From: RH-AL1 sp965198495
GTDB taxonomy: Bacteria > Pseudomonadota > Alphaproteobacteria > Rhizobiales > Beijerinckiaceae
Length of the DNA stretch: 64,000 bases
Assembly (NCBI GenBank): GCA_965198495.1
Contig: CBDAPL010000001.1
Coordinates: forward strand, 1,550,001 to 1,614,000
Reading direction: 5' to 3'
The stretch's first letter is position 1. Each line of letters opens with the position of its first letter. Shown here piece after piece: positions 35,830 to 45,035 of the stretch. The notes beneath the pieces were generated by a model. It did not search any database. It had not been told where the DNA came from and worked only from the letters and a program-made list of their open reading frames with translations. The translations under genes were made by a program, and so were the position numbers.

Positions 35830-37290
35830 TTATGCGATCGCGGGAGCGAAAAGCGTGTCGTTGGTGGCGTTGGATGTCGCGCGGCGCGCCTTGAGCGCGG
35901 CGACGATCGGCGCCATGCGGCTGCCGTTCGAGCCCTTGACGACGACGACGTCCCCGGCGCGCACGGTCGCGACGACGGCCCCTTGAAGCTCCGAGGCGCG
36001 TTCCCGCCACTCGACCGGGATCCGGCCCTCGAGCGTGTCGGCGAGCGACCGCATCATCGCTCCGGCGACGAGGACGAGATCGAAGCGATTGGCGACGATA
36101 TCCCCGGCGAGATCGGCGTGCAGCTCCGGCGATCGCGACCCGAGTTCGAGCATGTCGCCGAGCACGGCGACGCGGCGGCCGCCCGCCGCCGGCTCCAGCG
36201 TGCCGCCGAGCGCCAGCGCGGCGCGCATCGAGGCCGGATTGGCGTTGTAGCTCTCGTCGATCAGCGTGAAGGGGCCATCGGCCGTCTCGACGACGCTGCG
36301 CTGGCCGCGCCCCTGCTGGGCCTGGAAGAACGCCATCGCGGTGGCGGCGGCGTCGAGATCGGCGCCGAGCGCGTGCGTCGCCAGCAAAACGGCGAGCGCG
36401 TTCTCCGCGAGGTGACGGCCGGGGGCGCCGAGACGGAAGCTGATCTCGCGGCCGGCGATCCGTGCCGTGATGAGCGAGTGGGTCGGCGCCGGCGTGAAGT
36501 CGAGCAGTCTGGCGTCGGCCTTCTCGTGCGCGCCGAAGGTCGAGATGTGACCGGCCGGCGACTGCCGGGCGGCGGCGTCGAGGCGCTCGTAATGCGGGCT
36601 GTCGCGGTTGATGATCGCGACGCCACCTGGCTCCAGCCCGGAGAAGATCTCGGCCTTGGCGTCGGCGATCGCCTCCACGGACGGGAAGAACTCGAGGTGG
36701 ACCGGCGCCACGGTCGTGACGATCGCGATGTGCGGGCGGACCATCGCCGTCAGCGGCGTGATCTCGCCGGAATGGTTCATGCCGATCTCGGCGATGGCGA
36801 ACCTGGTCGCCTTGGGCATGCGCGCGAGCGTGAGCGGCACGCCCCAATGGTTGTTGTAGGAGGCGGCCGAGGCATGCACGCTCCCCGACGGCGTGAGGGC
36901 GAGGCGCAGCGCCTCCTTGGTCGAGGTCTTGCCCACCGATCCGGTCACCGCGACGACGCGGGCGTCCGTGCGGGCGCGGGCGGCGCGGCCGAGATCGGCC
37001 ATCGCCGCCAGCACATCCTCGACGATGAGCAGCGGCCCCTTGCCGGCCATCGCGTCGGCATGGGCCTCGTCGACGACGGCGGCGTGCGCGCCTGCCGCGA
37101 AGGCCTTGTCCACGTAGTCGTGGCCGTCGGAATTGTCGCCCCTGATGGCGAAGAAGAGGTCGCCCGGCTGCAACGTCCGCGTATCGATGGAGATGCCGGT
37201 GATCGCCGGCGGGACCGCGCCACCCACGCGCGCGCGAAGCGGCGCGACGAGGCCGAGGCCTGTCCACAGGGGATGGTCGAGGATGCTCAT
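35830..37290 (-). CDS. murF: UDP-MurNAc-tripeptide--D-Ala-D-Ala ligase
   Basis: 486 residues; adds the D-Ala-D-Ala made by DdlB. Motifs: GISIDTRTLQPGDLFFAI, P-loop VTGSVGKTSTKEAL, YNNHWGVPLTL, IAEIGMNHSGEI, LIDESYNANPASM and VKGSNGSRMAPIV. ATGA overlap with murE; 12 bases to mraY. Confidence 0.97.
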   Translation of the reverse strand: MSILDHPLWTGLGLVAPLRARVGGAVPPAITGISIDTRTLQPGDLFFAIRGDNSDGHDYVDKAFAAGAHAAVVDEAHADAMAGKGPLLIVEDVLAAMADLGRAARARTDARVVAVTGSVGKTSTKEALRLALTPSGSVHASAASYNNHWGVPLTLARMPKATRFAIAEIGMNHSGEITPLTAMVRPHIAIVTTVAPVHLEFFPSVEAIADAKAEIFSGLEPGGVAIINRDSPHYERLDAAARQSPAGHISTFGAHEKADARLLDFTPAPTHSLITARIAGREISFRLGAPGRHLAENALAVLLATHALGADLDAAATAMAFFQAQQGRGQRSVVETADGPFTLIDESYNANPASMRAALALGGTLEPAAGGRRVAVLGDMLELGSRSPELHADLAGDIVANRFDLVLVAGAMMRSLADTLEGRIPVEWRERASELQGAVVATVRAGDVVVVKGSNGSRMAPIVAALKARRATSNATNDTLFAPAIA

Positions 37291-38750
37291 CGCGGGTGGT
37301 TCTGCAAAGCGAGGCGAGCGCAGTCAAGGTCGGAGAAGGGAAGCACGGTGCCGCCGACGATCTGGCCCGTCTCGTGTCCCTTGCCGGCGATGACCAGGAC
37401 ATCGTCGTCCAGCAGGGAGCCGACCGCCTCTTCGATGGCGGCGGCGCGATCACCGATCTCGAAGACTCGCGCGGTCCCGCCCACGGTGCCGCCGAGAATG
37501 GCTTGACGGATGGCGGATGGCGCCTCGGAGCGCGGGTTGTCGTCGGTGACGATCACGTGATCGGCCAGCCGGGCGGCGATCTCGCCCATGATCGGGCGCT
37601 TGCCCTGGTCGCGGTCGCCGCCGCAGCCGAACACGACGGTCAGGGTGTGTTTCGTCAGCGGGCGCAGCGTCGCCAGCACCTTCTCGAGCGCGTCGGGCTT
37701 GTGCGCGTAGTCGACGAACACCGGGGCGGTGCCACGGCGCCCGACCAGTTCGAGCCGGCCCGGCGCGCCTTCGAGCGTCGCCAGCGCGTCGAGGACCGCG
37801 TCGGCCGGCGAGCCGGTGGCGATGCACAGGCCGGCCGCGACCAGCGCGTTCGACACCTGGAAGTCGCCGGCGAGCGGCAGCCGCGCCTGATGCCGGCGCC
37901 CATCCACGTCGATCGTCAGCGCGGCGGCGAGGTCGTCGCGCCGCAGATCCACCAGCCGCAGGCGCGCGCCGCGCCGGCCGACGTCGTAGACGTCGATGCC
38001 GCGCGCCTCGCACGCCGCGACGACCCGCTCGGCGGCATCGCTATCGGCGTTGACGACCGCCGGCCTGCCGTCCGGCAGCAGGGTCTCGAACAGGCGCAGC
38101 TTGGCGGCGAGGTAGGCCTCCAGCGTGGCGTGGTAGTCGAGGTGGTCGCGCGAGAGATTGGTGAAGCCCGCCGCCGCCAGCCTGACGCCGTCGAGCCGCT
38201 TCTGCTCGATGCCATGCGAGGAGGCCTCCAACGCGAGATGGGTGACGCCGTCGGCCGCGAGCCTGTCGAGGCTCTCGTGCAAGGCGATCGGGTCCGGCGT
38301 GGTGAGCGAACCGTAGGTGCTGCCGATCGGCGCGACGATGCCGATCGTGCCGAGCGAGGCGGCCTGATGGCCGAGCGCGGCCCAGATCTGCCGGCAGAAA
38401 GCGGCGATCGAGGTCTTGCCGCTGGTGCCGGTGATGGCGACGATCGTCTCGGGCTGACGGGCGGCGAAGGCCGCCGCCGCCAGGGCGAGCGCGCGGCGGA
38501 CGTCGTCGACCAGGATGAAGGCGACGCCGGCGATGGGCGCGGGCGGCTGCCGTTCGGCGACGATCGCCACCGCGCCCCTGTCGATCGCCTGGGCGATGAA
38601 GCTCGCGCCGTCGGCCTTGGCGCCGGGCACCGCGAAGAACACGAAACCGGGCGCGACGCGGCGGCTGTCGGCGGCGAGACCAAGGACCTCGACCATGCCG
38701 ATCCCCGAGGGGAAGGCCGCCTCGGGTAGAAGCGCTCCGAGCCGGATCAG
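37287..38750 (-). CDS. murE: UDP-MurNAc-L-Ala-D-Glu--2,6-diaminopimelate ligase
   Basis: 487 residues if it begins at CTG 38750; adds meso-diaminopimelate. Motifs: LAADSRRVAPGFVFFAVPG, P-loop ITGTSGKTSIAAF, ASSHGIEQKRLDGV, NLSRDHLDYH, TDDNPRSEAPSAI (DNPR marks the Dap-adding enzyme) and GKGHETGQ. The expected N-terminus (LIRLGALLPEAAF) has no ATG/GTG/TTG. CTG 38750 overlaps the ftsI stop as CTGA, while ATG 38696 would remove about 18 residues. Confidence 0.95.
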   Translation of the reverse strand: MIRLGALLPEAAFPSGIGMVEVLGLAADSRRVAPGFVFFAVPGAKADGASFIAQAIDRGAVAIVAERQPPAPIAGVAFILVDDVRRALALAAAAFAARQPETIVAITGTSGKTSIAAFCRQIWAALGHQAASLGTIGIVAPIGSTYGSLTTPDPIALHESLDRLAADGVTHLALEASSHGIEQKRLDGVRLAAAGFTNLSRDHLDYHATLEAYLAAKLRLFETLLPDGRPAVVNADSDAAERVVAACEARGIDVYDVGRRGARLRLVDLRRDDLAAALTIDVDGRRHQARLPLAGDFQVSNALVAAGLCIATGSPADAVLDALATLEGAPGRLELVGRRGTAPVFVDYAHKPDALEKVLATLRPLTKHTLTVVFGCGGDRDQGKRPIMGEIAARLADHVIVTDDNPRSEAPSAIRQAILGGTVGGTARVFEIGDRAAAIEEAVGSLLDDDVLVIAGKGHETGQIVGGTVLPFSDLDCARLALQNHPR

Positions 38751-40540
38751 TGGACGCCTTCCTTGGAATGCTGCGGGACGTTGGCCTGACCATAGCCCAT
38801 CCGCGCGAGAAGCGGGAAGGGCAACGGCGGCAATTGCAGCTGCGGCGCCATGTCGAGGAGCGGCGCGACCCGCTCGATGATCTTGCCGGTGACCTCGCCG
38901 GAGTTCCAGGCCGCGGTATGGTAGCCGTAGGTGCCGGGCACCGCCTGCGGTTCGTCCATCAGGGTGAGGAACAGGTACTTCGGCTTGTCGGCCGGCAGGA
39001 TCGCCATGAACGTCGTGAACACCTTGTCCTGCGAGTAATGGCCGTGGACGAGCTTGTCGGCCGTACCCGTCTTGCCGCCGATGAAATAGCCGGGAATGTT
39101 CGCGTTGCGGGCGGAGCCGATCTCCGCGTTGAGCCGCATCAGGTAGCGCAGGCTCTCCGACACCTCGGGGCGGACGACGCGGGGCGCATCGACCTTCGCG
39201 TCTTCCTCCGAGCGCTTCAGGAACGTCGGCTTGATCATCAGGCCGCCGTTGACCAGGGCGCCGACCGCCATGACCGCTTGCAGCGGCGCGACGTTGAGGC
39301 CTTGTCCGAAGGCGATCGTGATGGTGTTGAGTTCGCCCCAATGTTTCGGCACCAGCGGTTCGGCGCTCTCCGGGAGCTCCGTGCGCAGGCGGGTCAGCTG
39401 ACCCATCTTGCGCAGGAACGCCTGATGGCCTTCCACACCGACCATCATGGCCATGCGCGCGGTGCCGATGTTGGAGGAATGGTAGAAGACCTCCGGCACG
39501 GTGAGCATGCGGTGTTCCGCGTGGAAGTCGTGAATGGTGAAGCGGCCGTAGCGCAGCGACTGCCGCGCGTCGACGCTGGTGCGCAGGTTGACCTTGTTGG
39601 CCTCCAAGGCCATGGCGATCGAGATCGCCTTGAACGTCGAGCCCATCTCGTAGACGCCGACGGAGAGGCGGTTGATCTTGTTGGGGTCGAGCGCGTCGGC
39701 CGGCTGGTTGGGATCGAAGTCGGGCAGCGAGGCCATCGCGATGACCTCGCCGGTGTTGACGTCGAGGATCGCCGCCGCGCCGGCCTTCGCCTTGAACTTC
39801 TCGACGCCCTTGGCGAGCTCGTCGCGCACGGCGTAGGTGGCGCGCAGGTCGAGCGAGGTCGTCAGCGGCTTGAGGTCGTCGGCGGCGACCTTGAAGCCCA
39901 TGCCGTTGAGGTCGGACAGGCCCTGGCCGTCGATGTACTTCTCGAGGCCGGAGATGCCGACGCCGTCGAGGTTGGCGAAGCCGAGCACGTGGGCGGCGAT
40001 CGGCCCGTTGGGGTAGACGCGCTTGTTCTCGGGCAGGAAGCCGACGCCGGGCAGGCCGAGATGGAAGACCTCCTCCTGTTCCTTCGGCGTCACCGCGCGC
40101 TTGACCCAGACGAAGCCCTTGCGCGAGCCGAGCTTCTTGCGGAGTTCCGCCGCGTTGACGTCGGGCAGCGCCGCCGTGAGCAGTTCGACCGCTTCGTCCT
40201 TGTCGATGAGCCGGCGCGGCTCGGCGAAGATGCTCATCACCTTGATGTCGGTCGCCAGCACCTCGCCGTTGCGGTCGAGGATGTCCGGGCGCGCCGCCGC
40301 GACCTGGTCGGAGGCGGCGCTGCGCGCCAGCTGCTCGGCCTGCGGCTTCAGGCCGAACATGATCAGCCGTCCGATGATGATGCCGAACACCAGGAGGAAG
40401 GCGAGCGCCACCCAGCGTGTGCGGCGGGGCGTCTTGTCGAGACGCGTCTCGAAGAGGCTCCTGACGAAGGCGACGATCCGGTTCGCTCGTCTCGTAGGCG
40501 TCGCGTCGCGCTCGCCGGATGGTGGAAGCGGCAAGTTCAT
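38747..40540 (-). CDS. ftsI: Penicillin-binding protein / septal transpeptidase FtsI
   Basis: 597 residues; class B PBP cross-linking septal murein with FtsW. One N-terminal span (WVALAFLLVFGIIIGRLIMF), pedestal region RPDILDRNGEVLATDIKVMS, and transpeptidase motifs MGSTFKAI (SxxK), YHSSNIG (SxN) and GGKTGTADK (KTG). ATG 40540 overlaps the ftsL stop by four bases. Confidence 0.97.
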   Translation of the reverse strand: MNLPLPPSGERDATPTRRANRIVAFVRSLFETRLDKTPRRTRWVALAFLLVFGIIIGRLIMFGLKPQAEQLARSAASDQVAAARPDILDRNGEVLATDIKVMSIFAEPRRLIDKDEAVELLTAALPDVNAAELRKKLGSRKGFVWVKRAVTPKEQEEVFHLGLPGVGFLPENKRVYPNGPIAAHVLGFANLDGVGISGLEKYIDGQGLSDLNGMGFKVAADDLKPLTTSLDLRATYAVRDELAKGVEKFKAKAGAAAILDVNTGEVIAMASLPDFDPNQPADALDPNKINRLSVGVYEMGSTFKAISIAMALEANKVNLRTSVDARQSLRYGRFTIHDFHAEHRMLTVPEVFYHSSNIGTARMAMMVGVEGHQAFLRKMGQLTRLRTELPESAEPLVPKHWGELNTITIAFGQGLNVAPLQAVMAVGALVNGGLMIKPTFLKRSEEDAKVDAPRVVRPEVSESLRYLMRLNAEIGSARNANIPGYFIGGKTGTADKLVHGHYSQDKVFTTFMAILPADKPKYLFLTLMDEPQAVPGTYGYHTAAWNSGEVTGKIIERVAPLLDMAPQLQLPPLPFPLLARMGYGQANVPQHSKEGVH

Positions 40541-40953
40541 CGGCTCGCCCTCTTCATTGCCGGGCTCTTCTTGGCGGAGGAGGGCGTCGCGCTGTCGGGC
40601 GCCGTGTCGCTCGGCGTGTTCGTGGGCTCGGACAGGCCGAGATCCTCCAGCTTGCGGCCGATCACGTCGACGGGCACGGCCTTGTCGGGCAGCGCGTTGA
40701 CCTGGACGATCTGGTTGAGCGCCAGGGGCTGCAGGTCGAGAAGCTTGTTGCTCAGGTCCTGGATGCGCTCGGGCCGCGTCAGGTGAGCCCATTCGGCGCG
40801 CGCCTGGCCGATCTGGTCGCGCTCCTTCTTGATCTCGACGCGCAGGCTCGCGATCGTCTCCGCGTGAAACATCGTCTGGTACTTGATCGAGTAGGCGTAG
40901 ATGGCGGAGCCGACCAGGGCCGCGATCGCGATGAAGTTGAGGATGCGGATCAT
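40537..40953 (-). CDS. ftsL: Cell division protein FtsL
   Basis: 138 residues; a short cytoplasmic start, one transmembrane helix (ILNFIAIAALVGSAIYAYSIKY), then a periplasmic coiled coil (about 35-75) and a Ser/Thr/Pro-rich tail. The sequence is weakly conserved, but the position between rsmH and ftsI, with ATGA overlaps on both sides, and the topology identify it. Confidence 0.9.
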   Translation of the reverse strand: MIRILNFIAIAALVGSAIYAYSIKYQTMFHAETIASLRVEIKKERDQIGQARAEWAHLTRPERIQDLSNKLLDLQPLALNQIVQVNALPDKAVPVDVIGRKLEDLGLSEPTNTPSDTAPDSATPSSAKKSPAMKRASR

Positions 40954-42026
40954 CGGGATTTTCCTGGTCTCGTGGCCTTGGGTTTCGCTTCCGGCAGAAG
41001 GGCGTGTTTCATCAGGTCCGGCTCTATCGCGATCGCCGCGTTGTCGGTGCGGACGCCGACGCGCAGTTTCGCCGAGCGGGCGCGCGGATTGGCTTGCGCT
41101 TCCGCGTCCGAGGGCGTGACCGGCTGGCCCTTGGGCAGCGTGAAGCTCGCAAGCGTCGCGGCGGGTTCGCCCGGCAGGCGGCGGCCGGGCGCCTCGCCCT
41201 TGCCGGAGCGTTTGGCGAGGAACTGCTTGACGATGCGGTCTTCCAGCGAATGGAAGGTCACCACCGCGAGCCGGCCGCCCGGCTTCAGCACGCGCTCCGC
41301 GGCGGCGAGTCCGGCGACGAGTTCGCCGAGCTCGTCGTTGACGGCGATACGCAGCGCCTGGAAGGTGCGGGTCGCCGGATGAATGTCGGTCGGCTTGCCG
41401 GGCGCGACGCGGGCGATCATTTCCGCCAGCGGTCGCGTCGTCAGGAACGGCCGGGTCTGCCGGTCGAGCACGATCGCCTTGGCGATGCGCCGCGAGAGCC
41501 GCTCCTCGCCATAGTAATAGAGGATGTCGGCGAGCGCCTCCTCGGAGGCCTCGTTGACGATGTCGGCGGCGCCGCGGCCGCCCGCGCCCATGCGCATGTC
41601 GAGCGGGCCGTCATGGCGGAAGGAGAAGCCGCGTTCGGCCTGGTCGAGCTGCATCGACGAGACGCCGATATCGAGCGCGACGCCGTCGAACGGGCCGAGG
41701 CCGAGGCGCGCCGCGACCTGGGCGAGTTCGGCGAAACGCTCCCGCACGAGGATGAGACGATCCCCGAACTTATCCACAAGGTCTCCACCGCCGGCGATGG
41801 CGGAGGGGTCGCGATCGAGCGCGAGGACGCGGGTGCCGGGATGGGCGAGGATCGCGGTGCTGTAGCCGCCCGCGCCGAACGTGCCGTCGAGGTAGAGGCC
41901 GGCGTGCGGGTCGCTCGCACGAAGCCCGAGCGCGACCATGACCTCCTCTCGGAGCACGGGAATGTGTCGGGCTGGTCCGCCAGCGACGCCTCGGTCCGTC
42001 GGATCGAGGTCGTCGCCGCCCTTCAT
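40950..42026 (-). CDS. rsmH: 16S rRNA (cytosine(1402)-N(4))-methyltransferase
   Basis: 358 residues; SAM-dependent, methylates C1402 of 16S rRNA. Motifs: RHIPVLREEVMVAL, YLDGTFGAGGYSTAIL (SAM site), LDIGVSSMQLDQAERGFSF, DGPLDMRM, HPATRTFQALRIAVNDEL, and VVTFHSLEDRIVKQF. ATG 42026 overlaps the mraZ stop. Confidence 0.97.
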   Translation of the reverse strand: MKGGDDLDPTDRGVAGGPARHIPVLREEVMVALGLRASDPHAGLYLDGTFGAGGYSTAILAHPGTRVLALDRDPSAIAGGGDLVDKFGDRLILVRERFAELAQVAARLGLGPFDGVALDIGVSSMQLDQAERGFSFRHDGPLDMRMGAGGRGAADIVNEASEEALADILYYYGEERLSRRIAKAIVLDRQTRPFLTTRPLAEMIARVAPGKPTDIHPATRTFQALRIAVNDELGELVAGLAAAERVLKPGGRLAVVTFHSLEDRIVKQFLAKRSGKGEAPGRRLPGEPAATLASFTLPKGQPVTPSDAEAQANPRARSAKLRVGVRTDNAAIAIEPDLMKHALLPEAKPKATRPGKSR

Positions 42027-42508
42027 TCCCGTGCTCCAGGAGGCCGCGGCGTTTCCGCCGCGTGTCTGGAGCTCAGCTGTTTCCGCAGGTCGCGCACGCG
42101 AAGCTTGGCCTCTTCGAGATGCGCCAGGAAACGGCTCGGCTCCCAGATCTGGAACTTGTGCCCCTGTCCGACGAAGGTCACCTCGGTGGAGATGAACGCC
42201 GCCGCCTTGATCGTCTCGGTGAGGACCACGCGGCCCTCGCCATCGACCTTCAAGATCTCGCTCGTGCCGAGAAGCGCGGTCGAGAACAGGTCCCGTTCTT
42301 CCGAATAGGGGGAATGACGGTTCAAGAGATCGTCGATGTCCTTCAGCAGCGCGTGGCCACCGCAGTCCACCGCATCCGCATCGAGGGAGGGATGCACGTA
42401 GAGCCCCTCGAAGCCGTCCCGCGTCAGAACCGCTCGAAACGAGGCCGGAATCGAGACCCGGCCCTTGGCGTCGAGGCGATTGGAGAAATGCGAGACGAAA
42501 CGATCCAC
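42023..42508 (-). CDS. mraZ: Transcriptional regulator MraZ
   Basis: 161 residues with two AbrB-like swapped-hairpin domains: FSNRLDAKGRVSIPASFR and KVDGEGRVVLTETIKAAAFI, each containing the D/E-KGR-V-x-[IL]-P type motif. First gene of the dcw operon and its autoregulator in other bacteria. Candidate binding repeats are found 86-121 bases upstream. Confidence 0.96.
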   Translation of the reverse strand: MDRFVSHFSNRLDAKGRVSIPASFRAVLTRDGFEGLYVHPSLDADAVDCGGHALLKDIDDLLNRHSPYSEERDLFSTALLGTSEILKVDGEGRVVLTETIKAAAFISTEVTFVGQGHKFQIWEPSRFLAHLEEAKLRVRDLRKQLSSRHAAETPRPPGARE

Positions 42509-42593
42509 GCCAGACGCCCCCAGCCGACGCGCCGCCGGATCGCGCGAGCGGACCGCTTGCGGCGGTGCCGATCAGGTCGAATGGGGCCCGAGA

Positions 42594-42629
42594 CGGGATG
42601 ATGTGGGATAGCATGGGATTTGGTGGGAA
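42594..42629. promoter_or_regulatory. MraZ box: four direct repeats, 10-bp period
   Basis: On the plus strand CGGGAT, TGGGAT, TGGGAT and TGGGAA begin at 42594, 42604, 42614 and 42624, an exact 10-bp spacing. The known MraZ operator is direct TGGGA-type repeats with 5-base gaps upstream of mraZ. It lies 86 bases before the mraZ ATG. Confidence 0.85.
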
Positions 42630-42819
42630 TCAACGATGATCGGAACGGCGAAGCACCACGCAAGCGCCCGCAGACATCAGACTCGATCAGGGTTAACGAC
42701 CGGTTTGCGGAGCCGAACTTTCACCGGCGCCGCGCGGCCAACCAGCCGCCGGCTTCACGCCGGGCGCTGCCGCGCGAACGCCAGCGCCGGGCTGGCTTTG
42801 CGGGAATGGTCCGCGCGGA

Positions 42820-42975
42820 TCACTTCTTCTCGTCGTCTTCGCCTTCTTTCGTCGGCTGTCGCGTGGCGGAAACCGGATCGCTGCCCGGAAACGTCGCCTC
42901 GAGACCTTCCTCCAGATTGCTCTTGTCGCTCTCAGGGGCCTTGTCGGCGTCCTTGTCCTTGACCTTCTCGTCCAT
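42820..42975 (-). CDS. Small acidic protein of unknown function
   Basis: 51 residues, highly charged (Lys, Asp, Glu), with the short motif LEATFPGSDPVSAT. ATFPASDPxS-type tails mark a family of short hypothetical proteins common in Hyphomicrobiales. ATG 42975 has GGGAGG five bases upstream. No hydrophobic segment. It is divergent from the VOC gene. Confidence 0.7.
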   Translation of the reverse strand: MDEKVKDKDADKAPESDKSNLEEGLEATFPGSDPVSATRQPTKEGEDDEKK

Positions 42976-43136
42976 AAGCGCCTCCCGTTCTGGCGCCTCG
43001 ACAACAGGCGCATCGTATCCGCGTTCCCTCACGTTCGCGTCGCTCCAGCAGCGCTTGACGGGTCGCGTCGGGCTGTCTCCTGGTGCGCCGAGCCGTTCCC
43101 GGCATGTTGTTCGCGCGAAGAAAAGGTCGGCTCGGC

Positions 43137-44084
43137 ATGCAGCTCGAAGGAATCCACCACCTGACCGCGGTGACCGCGCACGCCTCCCGCAACCACGTCT
43201 TCTATACGCGCACGCTGGGCCTGCGCCTCATCAAGCGCACCGTGAACCAGGACGACGTCAGCGCCTACCATCTCTTCTACGGCGACGGCGTGGGCTCGCC
43301 GGGAACGGACATCACCTTCTTCGACTGGCCGGTCGGCCAGGAGCGGCGTGGGACCGGGAGCGTCGTACGCACGCACCTGCGCGTTGCCGGCGAAGCCGCC
43401 CTGATCTGGTGGGAAGCGCATTTGCGCGCGTCCGGCGTCGCGCATGCCGGCATCGGACAGCGTGACGGCCGGCTCATCCTCGACTGCGAGGACTTCGAGG
43501 GTCAGCGTCTTTCCTTGGTGAGCGACGGTGGCGCCGGCGACGCGCATCCCTGGGACAAGAGCCCCGTTCCGCTGGAGCACCAGATCCGCGGCCTCGGTCC
43601 GATCACGATCAGCGTGCCCGATCGCCAGCGCACCGATCAGGTGCTGACCACGCTTCTCGGCATGCGCGTCGTGCGCGATTACGCGGCCACGGACACCGGC
43701 GCGCGCACTTTCGTGTACGAGATGGGGCAGGGCGGTGCCGCGGCCGAGCTTCACGTCCTCGTCGAGCCCGGCGCCATGGCGGCCGGGCAAGGCGCCGGCG
43801 GCGTCCATCACGTCGCCTTCCGCATTCCCGACGCGGATTACCTCCATTGGGCGGACAGGCTGCAGAAATTCCGCGTGCCTTCGAGCGGACCGGTCGACCG
43901 CTACTACTTCAGGAGCCTGTACTTCCGCGAACCCAACGGCACCCTTTTCGAGATCGCCACCGACGGTCCGGGCTTCACGACGGACGAACCGCTCGAGACG
44001 CTCGGCGAGACGCTGGCGCTTCCGCCTTTTCTCGAGGATCGCCGGCAGGCGATCGAGGCGGGGTTGAAGCCGCTTCAATCCTAG
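43137..44084 (+). CDS. VOC-family ring-cleaving dioxygenase-like protein
   Basis: 315 residues with two glyoxalase/extradiol-type modules. The first begins IHHLTAVTAHASRNHVFYTRTLGLRLIKRTVNQDD with YHLFYGDGVGSPGTDITFFDWP; the second contains GVHHVAFRIPDADYLHW and YFREPNGTLFEIATDGPGFTTDE. This pattern matches the MhqO/YkcA-type group, implicated in resistance to quinones. Metal ligands are probably the two His and a Glu. Start ATG 43137 has AAAAGG upstream. Substrate unknown. Confidence 0.9.
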   Translation: MQLEGIHHLTAVTAHASRNHVFYTRTLGLRLIKRTVNQDDVSAYHLFYGDGVGSPGTDITFFDWPVGQERRGTGSVVRTHLRVAGEAALIWWEAHLRASGVAHAGIGQRDGRLILDCEDFEGQRLSLVSDGGAGDAHPWDKSPVPLEHQIRGLGPITISVPDRQRTDQVLTTLLGMRVVRDYAATDTGARTFVYEMGQGGAAAELHVLVEPGAMAAGQGAGGVHHVAFRIPDADYLHWADRLQKFRVPSSGPVDRYYFRSLYFREPNGTLFEIATDGPGFTTDEPLETLGETLALPPFLEDRRQAIEAGLKPLQS

Positions 44085-44213
44085 CGCCGCCACCGAGCGG
44101 GGCGTGATGAGGCCGCGTGACGCCTTCTCCCGAGGATAGATCCCTTGTAGACGGTGCGCTGCCCGGAGCCGTCGGCTACTCGACTGCGCGTTCGCCTGAC
44201 ATTAGAGAGTCCC

Positions 44214-45035
44214 ATGACGCGCGAGGCGCGCCGACAGCGTGACGCGAGCGAGGGCGAACGTGTCGTCGCCATGCGGTCGCCCAGGACTGTCGCCTTCTTC
44301 TACTGGATCTTCGCCCTCACGCTCCGGCGCGGCTTCAACGCGGCGCGCTTGGCCAAGGACGGACCCGCGCCGCCTGCCGACACGCCACGGCTGGTGATCT
44401 ACTGCAATCATCCATCCTGGTGGGACGCCATCACCTTCGTCTTCGTGAACACGCATTTTTTCGCCGATCGCCCGATGTTCTCGCCCGTCGAGGCGGCGAT
44501 GATCGCGCGCTATCCCTTCCTGGGACGCATCGGCGGCTTCGGCGTGCGGCAGCGCAGCGTGCGCGGGGCCCTGACGTTCCTGACCACGAGCGACGCCATC
44601 CTCGCCGATCAGCGAAACTTCCTGATGGTCGCCTGCCAAGGCCGCTTCGCCGACGTGCGCGAGCGTCCGTTGCATATCAGCGGCGGCCTCGCCCATCTCG
44701 CGGAGCGCTCGGCCGGCGTGACGTTCGTTCCGCTCGCGATCGAATACGCCCTGTGGGAGGAGCGCCGGCCCGAACTGCTGCTGCGCTTCGGCACGCCCGT
44801 GCTGGCGAGCGCGCTACAGGCATTGTCGGTGGAGGACCGTCGCCTACGCCTCGAGAGCGGACTGGAGGAGACCATGTCGGCCCTCGCCGAGGCGTCGATC
44901 GCGCGGGATGCCGGTCGGTTCGAGACGCTGCTGTCGGGTGCCAAAGGCGTCAACCCGATCTACGACGCGTGGCGGCGGCTCAAGGCCTGGGCTGGCGGCC
45001 GCTCGTTCGACCCGCGACACGGGCGGCCGTCGTGA
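44214..45035 (+). CDS. PlsC-like acyltransferase (carotenoid-block type)
   Basis: 273 residues with an early hydrophobic helix and a PlsC fold. The HX4D-type motif is NHPSWWD; the usual EG of the FPEGTR motif is replaced by QG in VACQGRFADVRERPL. The start is ATG 44214; longer frames read poorly conserved residues. The stop overlaps the GTG of the aldehyde dehydrogenase. In C30-carotenoid clusters of other bacteria an acyltransferase (CrtO-like) esterifies the glycosylated carotenoid acid; that role is inferred from neighbours only. Confidence 0.8.
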   Translation: MTREARRQRDASEGERVVAMRSPRTVAFFYWIFALTLRRGFNAARLAKDGPAPPADTPRLVIYCNHPSWWDAITFVFVNTHFFADRPMFSPVEAAMIARYPFLGRIGGFGVRQRSVRGALTFLTTSDAILADQRNFLMVACQGRFADVRERPLHISGGLAHLAERSAGVTFVPLAIEYALWEERRPELLLRFGTPVLASALQALSVEDRRLRLESGLEETMSALAEASIARDAGRFETLLSGAKGVNPIYDAWRRLKAWAGGRSFDPRHGRPS

